A stretch of 64,000 bases of DNA, from positions 2,232,001 to 2,296,000 of the forward strand of contig NZ_MWQN01000001.1 in assembly GCF_002024165.1 (NCBI RefSeq), written 5' to 3'. Shown in pieces: positions 10,330 through 18,660 of this stretch. Position 1 is the stretch's first letter; the number at the start of each line of letters is the position of its first letter. The notes beneath the pieces were generated by a model. That model did not search any database and had not been told where the DNA came from. It saw nothing but the letters and a program-made list of their open reading frames with translations. The DNA is from Embleya scabrispora. GTDB taxonomy: Bacteria > Actinomycetota > Actinomycetes > Streptomycetales > Streptomycetaceae. Position numbers and translations under genes: made by a program.

Positions 10330-10370
10330 CGCGATATATCGTGAGTAGCAGAGCTACGCGATATATCGCG
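10330..10370. promoter_or_regulatory. twin palindromic operator in front of the toastrack-PadR operon
   Basis: Two copies of CGATATATCG (10332-10341 and 10359-10368), the second extended to the perfect 14-bp palindrome CGCGATATATCGCG (10357-10370). Centres are 27 bp apart. The AT-rich core stands out sharply in this genome and probably overlaps the promoter. A PadR-family repressor is encoded in the operon, so autoregulation through these sites is the simplest reading (inference). Confidence 0.7.
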
Positions 10371-10400
10371 TCCGCCACACCGACCCCAAGGGGAGGGTCC

Positions 10401-11267
10401 ATGTCCCGATGGATGATCGAGGGACCGCAAGACCTCACACTCGACACCGTGCGGGTGCTGCGGGTGCGCACCATCGGCGGGCTGGTCGACGTCGTGGGCA
10501 CCGACGGTCCGCCGCGCCTGGAGGTGCACGCCGTCGAGGGTCCGCCGCTCCAGGTGACCCACGACGAGGTGAGCGGCGAACTCGTCGTCTCCTACCCGGA
10601 CCTGACGGCCAAGCACCTGATGGACCGGTTCCAGAACGCCGGCAAGCGCTCCGACCTGCGCGCGTTCGTGGCCGACGGGCGCGCGCTCGGACGGCGGCAC
10701 GCCGAGGTCTCGCTGGCCGTGCCGTGGGACTGCACGGTCGAGATCGGCGTGGTGTCCGCGCACGCGACCGTGTCCGGGATGCACGGCACCACCACGGTGC
10801 GCAGCGTCGGCGGCGACGTGACCCTGGTCGGACTGACCGGCACGGTCGACGCGAACACGATCTCCGGATCGGTCGACGCCGAGTCGTTGGCGGGCGACCT
10901 CGGGGTGGTGACGGTGGCCGGCTCGCTCACCGTGATCGAGGGCACCGGCGGCCGGGTACGGGCCAACTCGATCTCCGGGTCGATGACCCTGGACCTGGAC
11001 GAGGTCGGCCGCAGCCACGTGCAACTGACGACGGTATCGGGCGAGTTGACCGTGCGCCTGCCGCACCGCGGCGACATGAGCGTGGACGTGCGCACCGCGG
11101 CCGGCTCCGTCGACTCGGTCTTCGACGAGCTGACCACGAGCGCCAAATTCGGCGCGAGCCACGTGACGGGCAAGCTCGGCGAGGGCTCGGGGCGGCTGCG
11201 GATCAACTCGGTATCGGGCGACGTGACGCTGCTGCGCCGCGCGCCGGAGGGAAAGGTGAGCGCATGA
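10401..11267 (+). CDS. DUF4097 (toastrack) beta-strand-repeat protein
   Basis: A 288-residue soluble protein from ATG 10401 with GGGAGG 10 nt upstream. It contains repeated short beta strands ending in S-G-S/D motifs (TISGSVDAES, SISGSMTLD, TVSGELTV, SVSGDVTL), the pattern of the DUF4097 or toastrack fold. No signal peptide or membrane helix is visible, unlike the second DUF4097 protein in this window. Toastrack proteins often accompany PadR or PspC-like regulators in membrane-stress modules; the biochemical role is unknown. Its stop overlaps the PadR start by 4 nt (ATGA), so the two are translationally coupled. Confidence 0.88.
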   Translation: MSRWMIEGPQDLTLDTVRVLRVRTIGGLVDVVGTDGPPRLEVHAVEGPPLQVTHDEVSGELVVSYPDLTAKHLMDRFQNAGKRSDLRAFVADGRALGRRHAEVSLAVPWDCTVEIGVVSAHATVSGMHGTTTVRSVGGDVTLVGLTGTVDANTISGSVDAESLAGDLGVVTVAGSLTVIEGTGGRVRANSISGSMTLDLDEVGRSHVQLTTVSGELTVRLPHRGDMSVDVRTAAGSVDSVFDELTTSAKFGASHVTGKLGEGSGRLRINSVSGDVTLLRRAPEGKVSA

Positions 11268-12148
11268 ACCCCGTCTTCGGCCACGGCCGGCTGCGGCTGT
11301 ACCTGCTCAAGCTGCTCGACGAGAGCCCCCGTCACGGCTACGAGGTCATCCGCCTGCTCCACGACCGCTTCCTGGGCCTCTACTCGCCCTCCGCGGGCAC
11401 CGTCTACCCGCGCCTGGCCAAGCTGGAGCAGGAGGGCCTGGTCGAGCACGACGTGGAGGGCGGCCGGAAGGTCTACCGGATCACCGCCGCCGGCCGCGCC
11501 GAACTCGCGGCCCGCCAGGAGGAGTTGACCCAACTGGAGGCACAGATCCGCGAGTCGGTCTACGAGCGGGCCCGGGAGATCCGGGACGAGGTGCGCACGT
11601 CGGCGCAAAACCTGCGGGAAGAACTCGGCCGCGCGGCCCGCGAGGTCCGCAAGTCCCCCCGCCCCGCCGTCGAGGCGGAAACCGAGGAAGAGCCCCCGGA
11701 CACCGACGAGGCCTGGTCCGACCGCAAGTCCGGCCGCCGCACCCGGTCGAACACATGGGAGCCGATGTTCTCCCAGCGCATGGCCGACCTCGCCGAGGGC
11801 CTGGCCCACAACCTGGTCGACCTGGCCGCCAAACCCGGCCTGTTCGACCTGGAACGCGAACTCCGCCGCCGCTTCGGCGCCGACCCGGAACCCACCTCCG
11901 CCCGCACCCGAGCCACCGACGCCTGGTCCAAGGAAACCGACCGCCCGACCCGCGACCCGGACTCCCTCGACCTGGAGGCGATCATCGACTCCATCCGCAC
12001 AGAGGTCACCCCCTGGGCCTCCCGAGCCGGCGTAACCCAGGACCAACTGACCCAGGCCCGCGACATCATCAAGACGGCCATCAAAGACCTGAAAACTGTC
12101 TTCGACCCCCAACCTCCCAACAAACCCCCCAAATCCGACTCTCAATAA
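11264..12148 (+). CDS. PadR-family transcriptional regulator with long C-terminal extension
   Basis: A 294-residue protein. Residues 1-80 are a PadR winged helix (LRLYLLKLLDESPRHGYEV, GTVYPRLAKLEQEGLV, YRITAAGRAELA). Most PadR proteins then have a short dimerisation helix. Here it is followed by a long charged coiled-coil-like region, an acidic Pro-rich linker (about 135-160) and a further 130 residues with two helical segments and a Pro/Lys tail. ATG 11264 overlaps the upstream gene and has a GGAGGG Shine-Dalgarno. It most likely represses its own operon via the twin CGATATATCG palindromes. The ligand or signal is unknown; the extension may contact the toastrack partner or the membrane (inference). 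Confidence 0.88.
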   Translation: MNPVFGHGRLRLYLLKLLDESPRHGYEVIRLLHDRFLGLYSPSAGTVYPRLAKLEQEGLVEHDVEGGRKVYRITAAGRAELAARQEELTQLEAQIRESVYERAREIRDEVRTSAQNLREELGRAAREVRKSPRPAVEAETEEEPPDTDEAWSDRKSGRRTRSNTWEPMFSQRMADLAEGLAHNLVDLAAKPGLFDLERELRRRFGADPEPTSARTRATDAWSKETDRPTRDPDSLDLEAIIDSIRTEVTPWASRAGVTQDQLTQARDIIKTAIKDLKTVFDPQPPNKPPKSDSQ

Positions 12149-12956
12149 CAAAAAACCACCCCCGCCCGCCCCGCCCACCACATGGTCGGGGCCGGGCACC
12201 CACCTGCGTCGCACGCGCCGATACCCGCCCACCAAGCGGCCGGCACGAAGCCCGACGCCCCGCACCCCGCAGGCAACGCCGCGCACGTGGCGCCCATGTC
12301 CCTACGCAGCCGAGGCGGATGCCAAACCCCGACCCCCGACCACCCGAGCACGCCGGCACCCCAACCCACCGCATGCCGAGACGGAACGGGCGTTGGCATA
12401 GCCCAAAACAACTCCTGCCCGCCACCCGGCCGAGGTGAGCCCGACCCAGCCCGCCGAGATGCGCGTCCGCTACGCGGCCCGCCGGTAACGCCGCACACGT
12501 GGCGCCGCGTCCACCACACAGCCGAGGCGGAAACCGACTCCCAACCTCGGCCGCCACCCACTTCGGCGCGTAAGCGCCCACGACCCGGGCCACCACCCAC
12601 GCGATCGACGCGCGAAGCGCGGAGAGCGGCGGAGCCGCAAAACTTGGGCCGGGTGACCCGGAGCGAAGCGGAGGGGCACCCGGCCCCGAGCGAGGGACCG
12701 CTTTTCTGCGGAGGAGCGAAGCGGGGGAGCAGAAAAGCGGTCCCTCGCGAGCCGGCGCGGAGCGCCCAACAAGAAGCAACGCCACCAGCACGATCCCGGC
12801 CCCACCCTGCGCCAGCGTCGCGACCCGGACCCTCGCTTTGCCCACGTTGCAACTCAGGCCCCGCCCTGCGCTCGCGTCGCGCCCCCGGCCCGCGCTTCGC
12901 TCCCGTAGCGACCCCGGCCCCCCGGCTGCTCGCGTCGCGACCCCGGCCCGCTCCCC
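12149..12956. repeat. non-coding region of degenerate repeats
   Basis: About 800 bases between the PadR gene and the convergent lipoprotein gene. Open frames exist on both strands but have no coding character. The block AACGCCGC-CACGTGGCGCC...CAGCCGAGGCGGA appears twice in diverged form (about 12272-12325 and 12485-12535). A GCGAAGCG/GGAGCC-rich section (12600-12740) holds a perfect inverted repeat, and the last 150 bases repeat CTCGCGTCGCGACCCCGGCCC-like units three or four times. It looks like accumulated intergenic repeat material. Confidence 0.65.
12690..12748. terminator. perfect 20-bp inverted repeat, probable bidirectional terminator
   Basis: Arms 12690-12709 and 12729-12748 are exact reverse complements, with a 19-nt GA-rich loop. 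It lies between convergent genes and contains a TTTT/AAAA tract inside the stem. Confidence 0.6.
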
Positions 12957-14555
12957 CTACCCCCGCCGATGCAGTCGCGCCAGCGACACCCGCCCCGCCG
13001 CCAACGCCCGCGTGTTCACCGACTCGACCCGCCCCGTGCGCCCCACCACGGCCTTCGGATACACCGGGGGAAGCACCACCGCGTCCCGCGCGACGATCTC
13101 CCCCGCCACCCGCGTGAGCCGCGCCCGCCGCGCGTTGTCCGGTGTCGCCGACGCCTCCTCGACCAGCCGATCCAGCTCCGGGTTCACATACCCCGTGCTC
13201 TCGCCCCCGGTCGACACCGCCGGTGCCAACGCCGCGAAGCCCGTACGCCCCACCGCGTACCCCGACCCGCGCCGATCCACCAGCGCCGCGTCGAAGTCAC
13301 CGACCCGCCGCCGCGCCGCCCACGCCACCGCGTCCACCCGCTCGACCACGACGGTGAAGCCGACCCGGTTCCATCCCTCGGCCAACACCCTTGCCACGTC
13401 CGGCAGTTCCCCGGCCTCCCCGACCACCGCCAGCAGCGTGAACCGCACGCCGCCCGGCGGCAACGGCACCGGCGCCTCGCCCAGCATCGCGGTGACCCGC
13501 TCCGGCTCCACCGTCGGCCCCGCCGTCGCGCTCGGACTCGGCTTCGGCGACGCGGTCGGGCTGACCCCCCGGCCGTACGGGGTGTACTCCGGGTCCCACC
13601 CCTCGTTGCCCGGCCCCAGCGGTCCCTGCCCGATCACCGCGTCGCCCCGGTACACGTCCCGAAGCACCCGCGTGCGATCCATCCCGAATCCCAGCGCCCG
13701 CCGCACCGCGACGTCGTCGAACGGCGGCCGGCGCAGGTTCGGCAGCACCACCAGGTCGGCCGGCCCGCTCGCGGTCTGCACGTACGTGTCGTCCGCCTTG
13801 CGCAGCCGCCGCACCTGATCGGGCGTCGGGTGCGGGTACACCGCGAGCCGGTGCGCCTTCAGATCGGCCACCGGATCGGCCGAGGCGCGGAACTCCAACG
13901 CGTCCGCCGGCGCGGCCTTGTCCCGGTACGCCGCGTTCCGACGCAACACGACCGCACCGCCGTCCGCGCTCGCCAGCCGGAAGGGCCCGGTGCCCACCAG
14001 CGCCCGAGGATCCCCCAGGCTCGCCTGATGCGGGATCGGCAGGCAGGCCAGGAACGCCCGCAGCGCCCCGAACGCCCGCGGCAGCTCGATCCGTACCGTC
14101 CGCGCGTCCGGCGCCTCGATCGCCCCGAACCGCCCCGCCAGCCACGGCGCCCAATCCCCCGCCGTCGCCGGATCGTTCACCCGGCGCAGACACGCCGCCA
14201 CATGCTCGGCGGTGAACGGATCCCCGTTGTGGAAGCGCGCGTCCGCCCGCAGCCGTACGGTCCAGCTCAGCCCGTCCGGCGCGATCAGCGGGTCGGCCGC
14301 GGCCAGCACCGGCCCGATCGTGGTGTCGTCCCGGTAGGTGTACAGCGCCTCGACCACCGGGTCGGCGATCCACCGGGTCGCCTCGGCCGTCGAGTGCACC
14401 GGATTGAGCACGTCGGGCAGCCGGGGCAGGCCCACCACGAGCGTGCCCCCCGACCGCGACTCGCGCCCGCCACAGGCGGCGAGCAGGCCCGCGGACCCCG
14501 CGGCCACCCCCGTACCGGCCCCCAGGGCAAGCACACGGCGACGGGACAACGGCAT
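12957..14555 (-). CDS. ABC transporter substrate-binding lipoprotein, family 5 (peptide-type)
   Basis: A 532-residue secreted lipoprotein from ATG 14555, with GGAAGGA upstream. The N-terminus LSRRRVLALGAG is a twin-arginine signal, followed by a hydrophobic stretch and the lipobox LLAAC, so the mature protein is anchored at the membrane through its cysteine. The body has the SBP_bac_5 signature (VVEALYTYRDDTTIGPVLA..., LRADARFHNGDPFTAEHVAACLRRV, LVGTGPFRL). Such proteins deliver oligopeptides, nickel or other solutes to Dpp/Opp-type permeases. No permease or ATPase gene is adjacent, so it is an orphan. The ligand is unknown. A Ser/Pro-rich insert lies near residue 375. Confidence 0.9.
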   Translation of the reverse strand: MPLSRRRVLALGAGTGVAAGSAGLLAACGGRESRSGGTLVVGLPRLPDVLNPVHSTAEATRWIADPVVEALYTYRDDTTIGPVLAAADPLIAPDGLSWTVRLRADARFHNGDPFTAEHVAACLRRVNDPATAGDWAPWLAGRFGAIEAPDARTVRIELPRAFGALRAFLACLPIPHQASLGDPRALVGTGPFRLASADGGAVVLRRNAAYRDKAAPADALEFRASADPVADLKAHRLAVYPHPTPDQVRRLRKADDTYVQTASGPADLVVLPNLRRPPFDDVAVRRALGFGMDRTRVLRDVYRGDAVIGQGPLGPGNEGWDPEYTPYGRGVSPTASPKPSPSATAGPTVEPERVTAMLGEAPVPLPPGGVRFTLLAVVGEAGELPDVARVLAEGWNRVGFTVVVERVDAVAWAARRRVGDFDAALVDRRGSGYAVGRTGFAALAPAVSTGGESTGYVNPELDRLVEEASATPDNARRARLTRVAGEIVARDAVVLPPVYPKAVVGRTGRVESVNTRALAAGRVSLARLHRRG

Positions 14556-14673
14556 CCGACGGTCCTTCCGAACAACCCACGCAACCGACAACCGGGAATC
14601 GACGACCGGGAACCGGCACCCAACAGCCGAATCACCCGTCAAGCAACCAGCCAGACCAACCAAGCCAACCAAC

Positions 14674-15636
14674 TCAAACAGTGAAAACGATCTTCCCGAA
14701 CAAATCGCCCTCCGCCACCCGCCGAAATCCCTCCACCGCCTCGCTCAACGGCAGCACCGAGTCGATCACCGGCCGCACCCCACCATGCGCGCACAGCCGA
14801 AGCAGCCCCGCGAGTTCGTCCTTGTCGCCCATCGTCGAGCCGACCACGCGCAGTTCGTTGAAGAAGATCCGGGTCAACTCGGCGGCCGGCGGCCGATCGC
14901 CCGAGGTGGCGCCGGAGATCACGATCGTGCCCCCCGGTTTCAGGCTCTTGACCGAGTGCGACCACGTGGCCGCGCCGACCGTCTCCATCACCGCGTCCAC
15001 CCGCTCGGGCAACCGCGCGCCCGAGGCGAACGCCGCGTCGGCGCCGAGCCGCACCGCACGCGCGCCCTTGGCCTCGTCCCGGCTGGTCACCCACACGCGG
15101 TACCCGGCCGCCTTCCCGAGCACGACCAGCGCGGTGGCCACCCCGCCGCCGGCGCCCTGGACCAGAATCGTGCCGCCCGGCCGCGCCCCCGAGTTGGTGA
15201 ACAACATCCGATACGCCGTCAGCCACGCCGTGGGCAGGCAGCACGCCTGCTCGAAGCTCAGTTCGGCGGGCTTGGGCAGCAGATTCCAGCGCGGTACGGC
15301 GACCTTCTCGGCGAAGGTGCCGTCGTAGCGCTCGGTCAGGATCGACCGGGGCTCGTCGGTCCCGAGCCCGCCGATCACCGAGTGCACGACGACCTCGTTG
15401 CCGTCCTCGTCGATCCCGGCCGCGTCACAGCCCAGGATCATCGGCAACTGCTTCTCGGTGATGCCCACGCCCTTGAGGGACCACAGGTCGTGGTGGTTCA
15501 GCGAGGCGGCCTTGACCGTGACGGTCGTCCACCCCGGCGGCAGGGCCCCGTCCGCGCCGGGCTCGGGTCGTTCCCCGAGTCGGAGACCGGACAGCGGGTC
15601 CTGGGCATCGATGCGCACGGCACTCACGGCAAACAT
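14674..15636 (-). CDS. zinc-type alcohol dehydrogenase-like (quinone oxidoreductase-like) MDR enzyme
   Basis: A 320-residue medium-chain dehydrogenase/reductase from ATG 15636. The GroES-like N-domain has LNHHDLWSLKG and GCDAAGIDEDG, and the Rossmann domain has the nucleotide loop VQGAGGGVATALVVLGKAAG. The cysteine/histidine ligands for catalytic zinc are not in the usual places, which points to the NADPH-dependent quinone oxidoreductase or zinc-independent branch rather than a true alcohol dehydrogenase. The cofactor is probably NADPH (an SRDEAKG stretch after beta2). It follows malic enzyme on the same strand behind a strong terminator and is probably a separate unit. The substrate is unknown. 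Confidence 0.85.
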   Translation of the reverse strand: MFAVSAVRIDAQDPLSGLRLGERPEPGADGALPPGWTTVTVKAASLNHHDLWSLKGVGITEKQLPMILGCDAAGIDEDGNEVVVHSVIGGLGTDEPRSILTERYDGTFAEKVAVPRWNLLPKPAELSFEQACCLPTAWLTAYRMLFTNSGARPGGTILVQGAGGGVATALVVLGKAAGYRVWVTSRDEAKGARAVRLGADAAFASGARLPERVDAVMETVGAATWSHSVKSLKPGGTIVISGATSGDRPPAAELTRIFFNELRVVGSTMGDKDELAGLLRLCAHGGVRPVIDSVLPLSEAVEGFRRVAEGDLFGKIVFTV

Positions 15637-15663
15637 GCAGGCACCCTACTGACGCCGGCGACG

Positions 15664-15703
15664 AGCCGAGGGGCCCACCCGCCCGGGTGGGCCCCTCGGC
15701 TCT
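15664..15703 (-). terminator. terminator hairpin behind malic enzyme
   Basis: A perfect 19-bp inverted repeat (15664-15682 with 15685-15703) with a minimal loop, between the malic enzyme stop and the dehydrogenase start. Confidence 0.8.
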
Positions 15704-15781
15704 CGGCAGCCGTGGCCGCGCGGCGATCGTCGAACGGTCGGCGAGGAGCCGTCGGACGATCCGCGATCCACGGACCGCGGC

Positions 15782-16975
15782 TCAGATGCGCGCCACGCCG
15801 TCCCGGCGCGCGGCCTCGGCCACCGCCTTGGTGACCGCCGGCGCCACGCGCTCGTCGAACGGCGACGGAATCACCCGGTCGGGCGCCAGCTCGTCGGCGA
15901 CGACGGCGGCCAGCGCCTCGGCGGCGGCCACCTTCATCCCCTCGGTGATCCGCTTGGCGCGCACCGACAGGGCGCCGGCGAACACACCCGGGAAGGCCAG
16001 CACGTTGTTGATCTGGTTCGGGTAGTCGCTGCGCCCGGTGGCGACCACGGCCGCGTACTTGTGCGCGAGGTCCGGCTCGATCTCCGGGTTCGGGTTGGCC
16101 ATCGCGAAGATGATCGCCTCGGGCGCCATCGTCGCCACGACCTCCTCCGGCACCTTGCCCGCGGAAACCCCGAGGAAGACGTCGGCGCCCTTCATCGCGA
16201 CCTCGATGCCGCCCCGCAGACCGGCCTTGTTGGTCAGCTCGGCGATCATCCGCTTGATCGGCGTCAGGTCGTCGCGGCCCTCGTGCACGATGCCCCGGCT
16301 GTCCACCACGCACAGGTCGCCGATGCCGGCCTCGATCAGGATCTTGGCGATCGCGATGCCCGCCGCGCCCGCGCCCGAGATGACCGCGCGCAGGTCGCGC
16401 AGGCCGCGCCCGGTCACCGTGGCCGCGTTGCGCAGCGCGGCCAGCGCCACGATCGCGGTGCCGTGCTGGTCGTCGTGGAAGACCGGGATGGACACCCGCT
16501 CCTGGAGCCGGCGCTCGACCTCGAAGCAGCGCGGGGCGCTGATGTCCTCCAGATTGATCCCGCCGAACGAGGGGGCGAGCCGGGCGATGGTGTCCACCAG
16601 CTCGTCCACGTCGGTGCAGTCGAGCGCGATCGGCACCGCGTCGACGCCGCCGAACTGCTTGAACAGGATCGCCTTGCCCTCCATCACCGGCAGCGACGCG
16701 GCCGGACCGATGTCGCCCAGGCCGAGCACGGCGGTGCCGTCGGTGACGACCGCGACCGTGTTGGACACCCACGTGTAGTCGTGGACCAGCTCCGGGTTCT
16801 CCGCGATGGCCGTGCAGACACGTGCCACACCGGGCGTGTAGGCCAGCGACAGGTCGTCGCGGTCGCGCACCGGGACGGTCGAGCGAACTTCCATTTTCCC
16901 GCCCCGGTGCAGGGCGAAGACCGGATCGAGTTCGTCCGTCGCCATGCTGTCCGTGGGGATGATCTCCGCTGCCAC
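15782..16975 (-). CDS. NAD(P)-dependent malic enzyme
   Basis: A 397-residue enzyme. Start GTG 16975 is preferred: it gives MAAEII..., the family N-terminus, with GAGGGG about 6 nt upstream; longer in-frame starts exist up to 17050. Recognisable blocks are LAYTPGVARVC, DGTAVLGLGDIGP, the metal-binding FHDDQHGTAIV, the dinucleotide loop GAGAAGIAIA and ANPNPEI. It decarboxylates malate to pyruvate with reduction of NAD or NADP, linking the TCA cycle to pyruvate and lipid precursors. It is the short bacterial form without a phosphotransacetylase domain. In S. coelicolor a malic enzyme occupies the same chromosomal neighbourhood (recalled). Confidence 0.94.
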   Translation of the reverse strand: MAAEIIPTDSMATDELDPVFALHRGGKMEVRSTVPVRDRDDLSLAYTPGVARVCTAIAENPELVHDYTWVSNTVAVVTDGTAVLGLGDIGPAASLPVMEGKAILFKQFGGVDAVPIALDCTDVDELVDTIARLAPSFGGINLEDISAPRCFEVERRLQERVSIPVFHDDQHGTAIVALAALRNAATVTGRGLRDLRAVISGAGAAGIAIAKILIEAGIGDLCVVDSRGIVHEGRDDLTPIKRMIAELTNKAGLRGGIEVAMKGADVFLGVSAGKVPEEVVATMAPEAIIFAMANPNPEIEPDLAHKYAAVVATGRSDYPNQINNVLAFPGVFAGALSVRAKRITEGMKVAAAEALAAVVADELAPDRVIPSPFDERVAPAVTKAVAEAARRDGVARI

Positions 16976-17391
16976 AGTGACCCCTCTTATCGAATTCATC
17001 GACATTGCTCGGTGGAAGTGCAGCTCTCGGAACGCGAGCGCCGGCTGCATACCTCAGCGGCATCGGCGCTTCGTGCAGCGCACATGATCCGGCTGAGGGT
17101 ACGGGGGTCACCCGTGACGCCGATTTTGGCACACCCCCCGAACGGGGGTACGCCGGGGCGATGAACCGATTACCACCTTTTTGGAATGGCCCGTCGGACC
17201 CTGGTGCACCCGGCCCAGACGCTAGTGCCACGGGCGGTACGCTGACAGTAACCGCCGCCACATCCGTCAGGTCGTTCCGGGCGAATCGCGCGCCGATCGT
17301 CCGCGTGACGCGGGCCGCTCGCGAGGCCACCGCCCCGCCTGCGCCGACGGGCCCGCCGATCGGGGCGGCGACCGCGACCGAAGGGCAGCCG
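16976..17391. other. divergent intergenic region, malic enzyme / CGNR gene
   Basis: About 416 bases. The half next to malic enzyme should hold its promoter. An imperfect CCCCCGAACGGGGG palindrome lies near 17136-17149. An in-frame ATG at 17161 could extend the CGNR protein by 77 residues, but that stretch (17161-17391) encodes Pro/Ala/Thr-rich sequence without domain character, so I leave it non-coding. Confidence 0.5.
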
Positions 17392-17958
17392 TTGGACCTC
17401 TCCGCGTACGCCGAGCACGCGGTCCGCCTGGTCAACACCGAACAACCGGCCCGCGGCGAGGACCTGCTGCGCTCCCCCGACGACGTGCCCGCGCTGATCG
17501 CACCCGTTCGGCGGATCCCGTCCCGGGTGACCGACGACGACGTGGCCCGGTTGCGCGCGGTCCGCACCCGCCTGCGCGCGGTCTTCACGGCCGCCGCGGC
17601 CGGACGCGAGGCGGACGCGGTGGCGACGCTGAACGGACTGCTCGCCGAATTCCCCGTACATCCGCGCCTGACCGGCCACGACGCGAGCCCGTGGCACCTG
17701 CACCTGGCGGGCGACGCGGTCGGCCCGGCCGAGGGCTTCGCCGCCATCGCCGGCATGGGTCTGGCCGTGCAGTTGACCACGCACGGTATCGACCGACTCG
17801 GCGTCTGCCGGGCGCTCCCCTGCCGGAACGTGTTCCTGGACCTGTCCGCAAATCGCTCCCGCCGGCACTGCTCGGAGCGATGCGCCTCCCGCGCCAACGT
17901 GGCCCTGTACCGGGCCAGACGCCGGGCCCGGGAGCCGCAACCCGACCGACATACCTGA
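17392..17958 (+). CDS. CGNR zinc-finger (ABATE-type) protein
   Basis: 188 residues from TTG 17392, chosen because LDLSAYAEHAVRLVNTEQP is the usual N-terminus and GAAGGGC lies 8 nt upstream. The N-terminal part is the ABATE stress-associated domain. The C-terminal zinc finger reads C-R-A-L-P-C-R-N-V-F-L-D ... RRHCSERCASRANVALYR, with four cysteines and a CRNVF/ASRANV motif variant of CGNR. These proteins are thought to be DNA-binding regulators, but targets are not known. It stands between malic enzyme and the anti-sigma/sigma pair on the same strand as the latter, with about 270 bases to the next start. Confidence 0.85.
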   Translation: MDLSAYAEHAVRLVNTEQPARGEDLLRSPDDVPALIAPVRRIPSRVTDDDVARLRAVRTRLRAVFTAAAAGREADAVATLNGLLAEFPVHPRLTGHDASPWHLHLAGDAVGPAEGFAAIAGMGLAVQLTTHGIDRLGVCRALPCRNVFLDLSANRSRRHCSERCASRANVALYRARRRAREPQPDRHT

Positions 17959-18228
17959 CATATGCGGGTTGGCGCGCGGTCGGTTGTGGCACATGTACAG
18001 GGACGGCCTGATCTCCCGGTGCGAAATTACCGAAGTCGGGTACACTACGTACTCGTCAAATCACATATCGTGACGTACCGTCGGGTGGGCGGTTCCCTGG
18101 TCGTTCCCGCCCACGTTCGCGCATCGATGACGACAGTTGTCGGCCGGCGCGGTAGCGTCGCTGGGGTTCCCCGACATCGGTGGTGACCGCCTCCGGCGGC
18201 CACCCACAGCAGCACCTTGGAGGTGAGG

Positions 18229-18660
18229 GTGTCCCAGCGATCCGCACACACCGCGGACGAAGCCGGCACCGGGCAGCGTGACTTCGTCGAGGTCCGACTG
18301 CCTGCCGAAGGTGCCTATCTCTCCGTCCTGCGCACCGCCACGGCGGGCCTCGCGGCCCGACTCGACTTCACCCTGGACGAGATCGAGGATCTGCGCATCG
18401 CGGTGGACGAGGCGTGCGCGATGTTGCTCGATCAGGCGGTGGCCGGCGGGATCCTCTCCTGCGTGTTCAACCTGGTGGGCGACGCGTTGCACGTGACCGT
18501 GTCCGCGCCGACCACCGACGGTCGAACACCCGCGCGCGACACGTTCGCCTGGACCGTCCTGTCGGCGCTGGCCGGCGAGGTGGACGCCACGGTGAGCGAC
18601 GACAAGGTGGTCGCCATCAGCCTGCACAAGAAGCGCGGTGGCGGGCCGGAGCAAACGTGA
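18229..18660 (+). CDS. RsbW-type anti-sigma factor (UshX/PrsH-like)
   Basis: 143 residues from GTG 18229; GGAGG at 18219-18223 gives ideal spacing. It is a GHKL ATPase-fold protein of the anti-sigma regulatory factor family: FVEVRLPAEGAYLSVLRTATAGLA, then the N-box region DEIEDLRIAVDEACAMLLDQA. Proteins of this family sequester SigB/SigF-type sigma factors and phosphorylate anti-anti-sigma proteins. Its stop overlaps the sigma gene (GTGA), so the two are coupled. In S. coelicolor the equivalent gene precedes sigH. No anti-anti-sigma gene is in the window. Confidence 0.9.
   Translation: MSQRSAHTADEAGTGQRDFVEVRLPAEGAYLSVLRTATAGLAARLDFTLDEIEDLRIAVDEACAMLLDQAVAGGILSCVFNLVGDALHVTVSAPTTDGRTPARDTFAWTVLSALAGEVDATVSDDKVVAISLHKKRGGGPEQT

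Noticed and set aside
5181-11162. A very long open frame of almost 2000 codons on the minus strand opposite kgd and beyond
   Set aside because: It is an antisense shadow typical of high-GC DNA; its translation is Arg/His/Gly-rich without domains, and kgd on the other strand is certain.
12690-12748. Possibility that the 20-bp inverted repeat marks ends of an insertion sequence
   Set aside because: The arms are only 19 nt apart, with no transposase frame and no target duplication, so a hairpin is the better explanation.
12142-12852. Open frames on both strands in the repeat region 12.1-12.9 kb
   Set aside because: Their sequences reflect repeats rather than protein-like composition, no ribosome site or promoter is seen, and the frames overlap on both strands equally.
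17161-17391. N-terminal extension of the CGNR protein from ATG 17161
   Set aside because: The added residues are Pro/Ala/Thr-rich without similarity to the family, and TTG 17392 has a ribosome site and the usual N-terminus.
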